Under the pieces are notes generated by a model, which saw only the letters and a list, made by a program, of their open reading frames with translations, made no database searches and was not told the DNA's origin. A stretch of 64,000 nucleotides of DNA from contig OU744733.1 in NCBI GenBank assembly GCA_916613615.1, positions 35,193,939 to 35,257,938 of the forward strand. Direction: 5' to 3'. Shown here in pieces: positions 36,251 to 46,200 of this stretch. How positions within the stretch are numbered: the first letter of the stretch is position 1; the number at the start of each line of letters is the position of its first letter. The position numbers were made by a program, and so were the translations under genes. The stretch is from Steromphala cineraria. Lineage: Eukaryota > Mollusca > Gastropoda > Trochida > Trochidae.

Positions 36251-38338
36251 CCTCTTCTTTTACTAATCTCCCCTACGAAAATACCATGTGTAAAATATTT
36301 TGTCATCGTCTGCATCATCTTCACAAGTCACGACGCAGGTTTTGTTAGGACTAGATTTTTTTGGGGCTTTTTTCCCAGATGTTGAGAATGAAAAAAGAAT
36401 AGAATTTCATTCCCTAGCCTAGAAGAAACACTAAACATAGAATAACTTGTTTCTGTTCATGTTGGCTTTTAAAGATGCTTTCTTGCAGTGATTAAGGATA
36501 CAGTTTAATTTCATTAAGTTTGTTTTCTTTATATCAAAAACTTTGTTTTCAACAAACAAAATAAACTTATGTGCCTTTCTTATTTTGTTTTCCTTCTAAA
36601 GCATATTTTAAGAGAAAAGAATGTCTTGTTACTGATGTGCAAATGGTCAAACCTTATAAGATCAAAAACTAATTGGGAGTGATATTGTTTGATAATAAAT
36701 TCACATTAAATGGTATGTGTCATTTGATGTTTTCAGTACAAATTAGGTAGCTATTTTTTTCTCATGGCAAACTTTAATTTGCCAACCATTTGGCACTTAT
36801 TGAAGTATTTTTTAGTTAATTGACATGTTTTGATTTACTTAAGCACCTTGTAACTTTTATCAAAGACAAATAAAATATTGTTAGGATAACTTTATAACAC
36901 AAAATCATGTTTTCTTCCTCAAATGTATTCTCTTTGTTTTGTTCATATATTGTTTTCAATATTTTTTTACATTTTCTTCATAATTATCCAATGTTTATAT
37001 ATCAAAGTGCAAGGATTGCATAAAATATTTAGTGCTTATTTCCTTTAATCATTAGTATACTTGTTCTATTTATTCTTTGCAAGTTTGTACCTGGTTATGT
37101 TTAGTAATTAGTCTCATGAACTATTCTAAGCAATGAAACCTTTTATCAAACAGTTGCATAATGGTTTCACCATGTTTTCTCAAGTAAAAAGTCGTTGTCT
37201 TCCAATCATTCAATATTGTGGATTTTGACTACATCAACCATGTTAAAATTTGACATTATTTAAAGTATTTAATGGAAGTTTAATTTGATTAGTCTTAAAA
37301 TATGCTAAAAGAGCTTTACAAGGATCTGATTTTTAAAATCTGAAGTTGATAAAAAAATTATGATTGTTTAAACTGTGATAAAGAAATTTCTTTGACAATG
37401 AAATTTTTTTTTATTAATTTGACTTCTTTTACATGATCTTTTTGAAATATTCATTATGTTGTGAAATATTGCAAAGTTAGATATACACAATTATTTTGAG
37501 ATCTGATTTGTTTTTCTATTGTTATCTTTAATCACCTTTAGTTTACAACTTTCTTACTTATATACAACGTAGTAGATCTGAAAGGATGCCAAGCAGAAAT
37601 GCTTTGAATTAGTCAAATCAATATGATGTGGAAATAAATGAAAAACACTGGTAATTGTTATAATTGAATTCATTTCATTACAGAAAAAAAAATGCTAACC
37701 TTGGAAATGATGTTATTTCATTGAAATGAAATTCAAATTATTTTGTTTGTTTGTTGCTTTGTGTTCAAGTTCATTTCATGTCTCATTCAAGTCTCTCTCA
37801 CTATGTGTAAATTGTTTAATATGAACTTTATAGGATATGTAGAAGACATTATATACTGTTTTTAAACTTTCATTGTGAACGTTACATAAATTTATTTTTT
37901 TTGTCTCTGCGTATGTGCCTTAATATTTATATTTAATTACCTACTGTTTGGAACATTATTTTCTCAAATGAGCGCCAGGACTCCAATAAGCGCCTGATGT
38001 CAAGGGGAGTTGAAAACATGAGGGCTCAATAGTCTCATACAAATTTATTTGAAATGTGTTTGTGCCTTGTGAATTTCTATTTCAAATAGCTATTCATCTG
38101 ATATTCTGATAATTCTACTTTAGAGAACTCTTTACTTCTGTGCCAATGTAATCGGAAATGGTTAATAAAGTTATCATTTGTTTAAGATTCCCTTGTCAGT
38201 ACCATCCTGCTACATCAGCGTATATATTTCAGCTTTATGCTCCAATTGATACCCTGATATCCATTGTGCCAAAACCCTCACTTTGCTGATGGTTTTTACT
38301 CACCGCTATTTATAACCTGTCTGTTTCCAGTCAAATTA

Positions 38339-38491
38339 CAGTAGGATGTAACGAACACTCGGATATAGCAAACAAATTTTCAAGTCCTGTCCCTATATAA
38401 TATCATTAAAATTACACGCATATAGCGAACACCGGATATAGCGAACTAAATTCCTTGGTCCCTTGGAGTTTGTTATATCCGAGTTCTACTG
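38339..38491. mobile_element. Short Tc1/mariner-type MITE
   Basis: CAGTAGG...ACACTCGGATATAGC on the left and TATATCCGAGTTCTACTG on the right form imperfect inverted ends flanked by TA. The interior repeats ATATAGCGAAC. Confidence 0.7.
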
Positions 38492-38617
38492 TATTTCAAA
38501 CTCAAAACATTGTTGTCTAGCGACGCCTCTCTTAAATAATCTTACACTGCTTGTGAGCGTAACTGAGCATCAGTAGGATAAGAGAATATTATCTACTTCC
38601 ATTTGTTTTGTTTTTTT

Positions 38618-39525
38618 ATCCCCCGCAACAACGAAGTTGCGGGGGGTATTAAAATGGGTACCGTCCGTCCGTCCGTTACACTTTGTGTCCGGCTCATAAC
38701 TTTCTAACTAATCAACCATTTCAATTCAAATTTGTTATGGACATGAAGAAACATGTAATAATGTGTCATGAGAAACAATTTTCTGAAAATCTACATAAAA
38801 TATTAGGATTTTGGAGAAAAAGTGGTAAATTTTGTAAGAAATCTGTTACAAGTCCCGTCCGGCTCACAACTTCTAAACTAATTATCACATATTGATAAAA
38901 TTTGATATGGAGATACATAATCATCTGAAGGTGTGTCATGAAGAACAATTTTGGAAATATTTTTATAAAATTTTGCCTTTTTTGGCAAAAAATGAGGACT
39001 CTGTTGGAAAACTGTTACAAATCCTGTCCGGCTCATAACTTCTAAACTAATCATCACATATTGATCAAATTTGATATGGAGATACATAATCATATGAAGG
39101 TGTGTCATGAGGAACAATTTTGGAAATATTTTTATAAAATTTTGCCTTTTTTGGCAAAAAATGAGGACTCTGTTGGAAAACTGTTACAAATCCTGTCCGG
39201 CTCATTACTTCTAAACTAATCATCACATATTGATCAAATTTGATATGAAGATACATAATCATATGAAGGTGTGTCATGAAGAACAATTTTGGAAATATTT
39301 TAATAAATTTTGCCTTTTTTGGCAAAAAATTAGGAATCTGTTGGAAAACTGTTACAAATCCTGTCCGGCTCATAACTTCTAAACTAATCATCACATATTG
39401 ATCAAATTTGATATGGAGATACATAATCATATGAAGGTGTGTCATGAAGAACAATTTTGGAAATATTTTTATAAAATTTTGCCTTTTTTGGCAAAAAATG
39501 AGGACTCTGTGGATATAGCTCGACC
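38618..39525 (+). mobile_element. Pearl-type element, family D (about five ~165 bp monomers)
   Basis: The head hairpin CCCCCGCAAC...GTTGCGGGGG follows a T-run, then CCGTCCGTCCGTCCG, then monomers CCGGCTCATAACTTCTAAAC, GATATGGAGATACATAATCA and TTTGCCTTTTTTGGCAAAAA. The long minus-strand open frame at 39065-39577 is made of these monomers and is not a gene. Confidence 0.85.
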
Positions 39526-40997
39526 ATGTCAGCTGCTTGTTATCATACTGTCGTTTTGCATGAGCTACACTGAGCATGCAGAACGACGCCCGAGAACCAG
39601 TTTGCCGCTATCGACAAAAGGGCATCATTTGATTGGCTTGCTATATATGATTTTCTCAACTGGATATTAGGGTATAAATTGGAGCTTAATGCTAATATAT
39701 ATAGACACTTATGTAGCAGGATGTGTCAGTAGATTTGCAGTTTCTAAAACAGTGGACCAAAAGGGAGACAAATGATAACACTTACAAAGATTCACAATAC
39801 CTACATGTTTACAAGTTCATATTTTCTCCATCTTTAAATGTGATGTAGTTCAAATAATGAATCAGTTTTCACAGGGACATCTATAGTTTTAACACTGTGA
39901 TAGAAAGACAAATAAACTTATACATGTTCCTGTTGCTGTTTTTGTGTGTATAAAGTGTATGTATCAATCCATAATTGAGTCGAGTGTCAGATTGTTTTTG
40001 TCTTTTTTCCCCAGAATATGTCTATATCATATATCAGAGAAATAATTTGTTGAGGTGAGAAGGAATATCAAATAAATAGTAATTCATAAATTCTACTTTG
40101 TTATGTCTTTACTAAAATTTACATACAGTCTGTATTTACTCTCTGATTGTGCGAACTCTTTTGACGATGTGGAATGGGAACAAAAGATGAGTAAAAACCA
40201 CTGAGGACTTTGTCATGAAAATGTCTCCTGTAATGTATTATGACTTGTGCCGTTACCAGTACAGAAACGGGCTATTTTTAGTGGTCTGCAGCAACTCCGC
40301 TGTGGAACTCTCCTGTTGAAAAAGACAGTTTTATTGACGAGCACATGCGTTTCGGGTCGGGTAATCACCCTGTGTGTTTTCCATAAATCTATGGACAAAG
40401 TTAAGGGCAGCATAGTCCTTTTACCTCTCTCTCATTCACACACACACAAACTGAAAACAGACCTTACAAATCTGTAAACTGCAAAGGAATAAATGTGTTG
40501 TAATTTGAAAGGCTTTCTTGGATATCCGACGGGATGAGGAGGTAAACAGTGTCGCCAAATCTAATCAAAGTTAGTCAGAAGGCAAATGACTGATGAGCTT
40601 CAGAGAAAATGGCTCTTATGTTATGGTTACTAGCATAATCATTGACATGTATCGGATAATGGCAAGGACACTTTGTCCAATAAGCCTGTACGAGGCGTAG
40701 CAGAAGACCGGCTTTAGGACTAGTGTTCCTGCCGTTATCAGATACTATACAATCATAGACTGGTGATGAGGTCCATACCTGTTTTTATAGACCGGAGGAA
40801 AAAAAGATTGACCGAGGATGCATTTTGAACAAAGACGAAGTCAGAGGTCGATATTGTTTTCCTCGGGTCTATAAAATTAGGTATTGACCGAATTCACCAG
40901 TCCATAATTGTTTAATTATTTCTCTGTTAAGATACGATAAGGGAATAGAAAACTGCTGCCATGAGCGGCATTTCTGCTCTATTGTTGGCAAGGACCT
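39526..40997. other. Non-coding stretch, no gene recognised
   Basis: Contains a fragment at 40590-40620 (TGATGAGCTTCAGAGAAAAT) resembling the 3' end of pearl family C. Otherwise no repeat structure or conserved coding sequence is evident. Confidence 0.4.
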
Positions 40998-41440
40998 GCC
41001 AGTGATGTCATGATGAAACAGCGGTTTGACGTCATGATGAAACAATGGTTTGAAACAGCGGTTGACATCATGAAACAGCGGTTTGATGTCATCATGAAAC
41101 AGTGGTTTGACGTCATCATGAAACAACAGTTTGAAAACAGCGGTTTGACATCATCATGAAACAACAGTTTGAAACAGCGGTTTAACGTCATGATGAAACA
41201 ACGGTTTGAAACAGCGGTTTGACGTCATGATGAAACAACGGTTTGAAACTGCGGTTTGACATCATCATGAAGCAACGGTTTGAAACAGCAGTTTGACGTC
41301 ATGATGAATCACAGTTTGAAACAGCGGTTTGACTTCATGATGAAACAACTGTTTGAAACAGCGGTTTGACATCATCATGAAACAACGGTTTGAAACACCA
41401 GTTTTAGGTCATCATGAAACAACGGTTTGACGTCATCTGC
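40998..41440. repeat. ~37-bp minisatellite with TGACGTCAT motifs
   Basis: About a dozen units built from GTTTGACGTCATGATGAAAC and AACGGTTTGAAACAGCG. Several units carry the full CRE palindrome TGACGTCA, others TGACATCA. The open frames across it are repeat artefacts. Confidence 0.9.
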
Positions 41441-41463
41441 TCTGTTTTAATCAATATCACTTT

Positions 41464-41800
41464 TGGTGAGGGCGGGATAGCGCAGTGGTTAGCAAGTTCG
41501 ACTTCAAATCAGGAAGTCCGTGGTTCGAATCCCGCCAGGGTCTTGGCAACTTTGTCTGCAGTAGAGAACTGTTCTACATGCAGTCAGGTTTGGGTGCAAT
41601 GCTACACTGAATTTCAGGGCAGTACCACCAATGGTTACTCTTCAGTCTTTGGCCTAAGAGTTCCCGATATTAATAATGAACAAGACACTTTTATGAATGG
41701 TTGCCACGGACAGCAAGTTTTAAGTGGGATGTAATTTTAGATATTGTATACTGTAATGCATTCAAAGAGTCTCATAAAATGATGAGGTGAGGTGATTGTC
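41464..41800 (+). mobile_element. tRNA-derived SINE, diverged copy
   Basis: The head GGCGGGATAGCGCAGTGGTT with B box GGTTCGAATCCCGCC, then TCTACATGCAGTCAGGTTTG and CAATGCTACACTGAATTTCA, matches the SINE at 35960. The middle diverges, and a GATGAGGTGAGGTGAT tail ends it near 41800. Confidence 0.75.
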
Positions 41801-41972
41801 AACATTATACATTATTCATCTCACCAGTTGACAAGATATCATATACAAGCAAATTCCAATGTCTGCTGTGGTTCTGGCCAAGTCATACGAAGGCATGACA
41901 TTATACCAGCCAGTGTTGATTTGCAACCGACTGCCAACAGACCGTATTCTTGAAGTGCCTGCTAATTACTGC

Positions 41973-42733
41973 TCTTAAAGGGGCAGGAGCACGTTTTAGG
42001 GGGAATATAAGGTGATGTCAGGAAAATGAAAATTAATTGTTCCAGTTGAAAGACAATGTACTTAAACTTAATGAAGCAGTAATAATTCAAATTAATAATG
42101 TAAAGTTTAGCCATACCATACCCTTTTCTAACACTCACTGAATCAAATGTGTTCACAAAACATTGCCGCCAATGAATTTTATGTGAATCTCTATACTTTG
42201 TCTATACTGACTGAAATAACCAAGGATGGACATTTTCAGCTTCACAGCTAATTTCAGATGTTTTGTGTCGGTCCTGACTGTGACTTGATGCTTAACGCCG
42301 CTTGGGCAATATTTCAGCCATTAGTGGCGGGCGGTCCTGACTGTACTTTTATCGCAGATGACCATTCTTGACCCATAACTTCATGTATTTTAGCTGTTTT
42401 TCAAAACCCTGAATATCTAACACACCGACCATTTATAACAAACTCAAATTTTCAAGAACACCCCATTTATTGATAAAATTGTTAATGTAATATTTCTCTT
42501 AGCCAAAAAGATGTTGTTGTATCCAGTTGTGGTAGAAAGGAACGCTTGACATAACGCTAGGGTGCTGAGAACCACAGGAAATGTCGCCCCAGGACATGAT
42601 ACCGCCCAGGGTACCGTTACATACCAGCGGACCTCCGAAGTCGTACTGCAATGGCAACAGAATGATAAGGAAATGATATGATGAAAATTTTTAAATATAA
42701 TTTTTTTTTAAAACCGTGCTACTGCCCCTTTTA
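41973..42733. mobile_element. MITE family 4 carrying a copy of the protease-homologue last exon
   Basis: The left 225 bp match 33776-34006 and the last ~45 bp match the right end of that MITE (CCGTGCTACTGCCCC). Between them, 42200-42690 is a copy of protease last-exon sequence with flanking intron and 3' sequence. About 100 bp of the MITE interior is replaced by about 490 bp of gene sequence. Confidence 0.8.
42499..42645 (-). CDS. Serine protease homologue, distal copy of the last coding exon
   Basis: Open frame YDFGGPLVCNGTLGG, then MSWGDISCGS, VMSSVPFYHNWIQ, HLFG and stop, preceded by a TTGCAG acceptor in phase 0. It differs from the proximal copy (43102-43248) at only a few residues and retains its splice acceptor, so it could serve as an alternative terminal exon. 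Position 195 is Phe here too. Whether it is used cannot be told from sequence. Confidence 0.6.
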   Translation of the reverse strand, partial: YDFGGPLVCNGTLGGIMSWGDISCGSQHPSVMSSVPFYHNWIQQHLFG

Positions 42734-42802
42734 AACAGTATTTCTGAAACAACATACACACACTCATTCTCTGCACACACAGGTGTAATTAATGTGCATT
42801 TC

Positions 42803-43290
42803 TTATACTGACTGAAATAACCAAGGATGGATATTTTCAGCTTCACAGCTAATTTCAGATGTTTTGTGTCAGTCCTGACTGTGACTTGATGCTTAACGCC
42901 GCTTGGGCAATATTTCAGCCATACGCGGCGGGCGATCCTGACTGTACTTTTATCGCAGATGACCATTCTTTACCCATAATTTAATGTATTTTAATGTTTT
43001 TTTCAAAACCCTCAATATTCAAACACACAGACCATCTATAACAAACTCAAATGTTCAAGAACACCCCATTTATTGTTAAAATTGTTGGGGTAATATTTCT
43101 CTTAGCCAAAAAGTTGTTGTTGTATCCAGTTGTGGTAGAAAGGAACGCTTGACATAACGCTAGGGTGCTCAGAACCACAATGACTGTCGCCCCAGGACAT
43201 GATACCGCCCAGGGTACCGTTACATATCAGGGGACCTCCAAAGTCGTACTGCAATGGCAACAGAATGATAAGGAAATGATATGATGAATT
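42803..43290 (-). repeat. Proximal copy of the ~490 bp last-exon duplication
   Basis: Nearly identical to 42200-42690, including 3' flanking sequence (ACTGAAATAACCAAGGATGG, TGTGACTTGATGCTTAACGC) and 40 bp of intron. The two copies are about 600 bp apart. Confidence 0.9.
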
Positions 43291-46200
43291 TATTATCACA
43301 TTTAGAGCAATCATGCAATATAGAATGAGCTTAAAAAAGTAAAACCCCAAAAATACCTGCAAACAGACATACAACCCCAAAACAATCTGTCAACATTTAA
43401 TTCGGGATAACAGGATTAACAGGAAGGTTTAGGGTTTTAGAAATAAACGCTTGATTTCTTACAATAAAAACTATTTTATTGCGGTGTTTCAACTAAATTG
43501 GTTTACATACAAATAATTGAAAAACGTTTTAGTGATCCATTTTGCGGGTTTTATATGTCTTGATAAGAATACTATTATAGACTACTTACAATACCTCCTG
43601 CTTAGGGTTTTAGAACTAAAAACTTGATTCCTTACATTAAAAACTATGTTATTGCAATATAAATATCATTCTCTCCCCACAGAGGCAACTCAGTCATACC
43701 TGAATTAGCCTCTGTTCTATTACGCCTAGATCCTGGGGTTCCGGCAGATTAATTGCTCTAGCGGCAAAAAGTTGTAACTTGAGATACCTCCCTTATCTGC
43801 AGCCAATGAAAACACCTTTTGGATATCAACGACTTTGGGAATTCTCAACAGTGACTTTCGAAAGTATCATGCCTTTAGGTTTATTTTTCACCAACAGTGT
43901 GAGAGGGGAAATATTTGAAAATCAGATATGGATAAGGTTTTTCATTAGAAACATACTGTTTTATAATTGTGTAAATTGTTCTTTGTTTTATGATAAATTT
44001 TATTTTAATAATCTACCAAATAAAAACTAATGAGAAGGTAAAAAAGCAATGTTTTGTAGAAGGAAGAGTTATCTCCCCTGAATGCCGAATCACCGGGAAT
44101 AGCAAGGAGTAGCCGAGCTTTTGCGAATGACCCCTTTTGAAACGGCGTCGCTGATTGCACAACTAACTTCGATTGCCTCCAATCAGATTTCTACTTTTCT
44201 GTCCCGTGTAATAACCGTAATAGAACAGAGGCTAATTCAGGTATGACTGAGTTGCCTCTGTGGGGAGAGAATGTATAAATATATATTTATAGGAAAAATA
44301 ATAAACCAAACATGACACACAAAAATGTACATCAACTGGCATGGATCCTCGGTAGCTGAACAGGTAAGAGCGCTGCTTGACAACATGGAGGTCCCTGGTT
44401 CGAATCCCACTTTCGTTGTAAATCTTAACTTTCTTGTTTGATTAAAAATCCAAATTTTACCAGTCCAAATGTTTGCAATTGTTTACAATCTTATAACCGA
44501 CCAAACTCGTGACCTTGACCTTTGTCCTTGAGAGTGAACATGTCATAATGATTCCCTGGAAGTATAAACATTTAGACATGTTAATGAGTTCTGAAAAGCT
44601 TAAAAGGATAAAGTTATACCCAAATTAGGTGCACATTGCAATAACTCATCTCATGACCTTGACCTTTGACCTTCAAGGTCACACAATTAATGAACACTTT
44701 TTATTGAGTATAACAATCATGTATTGATTAAAAGTGTTCATAGTTAGAAAAAAGCATTTTCGCTAAACCATGCCAAAGTCATGACCTCGCTGTGACCTTG
44801 ACCTTTGACAGATTGTAGCCAAAACCTTTTTAAAACATTTTACTCTTCCAAGGATGATTTATACCAAGTAAGAGCTTCATAGCACAAAAACTTTTCAAGT
44901 TATCGCGTTTACAAGGAATTCTTAGAGTGATTACATAGCTCGTGACCTTGACCTTTGACCTTGAAAGTGAACGTGTCACAATCGTTCCCCCGAGGTATGA
45001 GTAGCATGTTATGAATAAAAGTTCTGGAAAGCTTAGTGGAAAAAAGTAATAGCTAGTTATACAAGTGCGGCGGCGGCGGCGACGGCGGCGGCGATGGAAA
45101 CTTCACAAAAACTGATAGCAGCCCCATAAGGACGGGGCTGCTAACAATGGTATAGGCAAGAGAATTTTGTAAAACAGCAAGTGGCAAGTTGACCAGAATT
45201 TCATAAATTTTGAGTCACTGCAAGTTAAAGAAAGCGTTATAGTTATATAAAAAAAGAATGACTACTATAGGTTCATAAGTTGTGTTTTTAAAATATAGTC
45301 ACTAATCTCAAACAACAAGAAAGATAACCCTCAAGTCATTTGCGCAGTTATTTTTTAAAATGATTCCTTTATAATGAATGATGAAAAAGGTTCATAAGTC
45401 TGATAAAGTACTACTCAAGATTTATTAATCTACCCATACCCTTTTCTCTCCTCTTCTGTTACTCACAATAAAGGAACGGTGTCTTGGTAATCAAATCCTT
45501 TGCGCAGTTATTCCGAAAAATGATTCCTTTAAATCAAGAATAATCACTGGAGGTTCATAAGTGTGATAAAGTACTTCAAGTTCTATGAATCAACCAACAC
45601 CTACAATACCACTCTGCTGTCACTCACACGAACACGCGGGAAACTTGCTAGAGGTTACTTACATGGCAGGCGCTGTGTTGGGCTGGCCAAGAGTGATAAC
45701 TATAGGTTCATAAGTGTGATAAAGTACCACTCAAGATTATGAATCATCTAATACTACCATTTCGCTGTGACTTACATGGCAGGCGCTGTGTTGGGCTGGC
45801 CAAAAATGATTACCGTGGTTCATAAGTATGATAAAGTACCACTCAAGATTATGAATCATCTAATTCTACCATTTCGCTGTGACTTACATGGCAGGCGCTG
45901 TGTTGGGCAGGTCCAAAGGTGCAGACATGGCCGGGTAGTATGTTTGTGCCTGCCACACTTGACCACAGTTGCTCACACAGCGAGTGGGAGATGACATCAA
46001 CAGTAGCCTTGGCTGGAGTTGTATGAACCACGATTGATCCTGCAATAGCATAAGAATGAACCGTGACGATACTAGGTGCAATGAATCAGCGAGGGAGTGT
46101 TCATCCCAAAACCTCTAAATCTAGGATAAATTAGGCCCGGTTTAATTTCTTCAGCTATTTGTGCCCACTCCTCGGCCTACTGCATCTTAACTTGATAGTC

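Larger units (their letters stand above)
33597..38337 (+). other. 3' flank and possible long 3' UTR of the receptor-like gene, with repeats
   Basis: No further coding exon recognised. AATAAA hexamers at about 36867 and 38164 are candidate polyadenylation signals. The stretch contains a MITE (33776-34142), a degenerate family 2 MITE (34456-34865) and a SINE (35960-36250). The remaining 36.3-38.3 kb is AT-rich with no visible structure. Confidence 0.4.

Noticed and set aside
39065..39577. 170-codon open frame on the minus strand
   Set aside because: It is composed of family D monomers, repeats every ~165 bp and has no domain or start context.
44350..44420. Possible tRNA gene with GGTTCGAATCC box
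   Set aside because: It abuts a pearl-type repeat and the acceptor stem does not pair convincingly, so it is annotated as part of a repeat.
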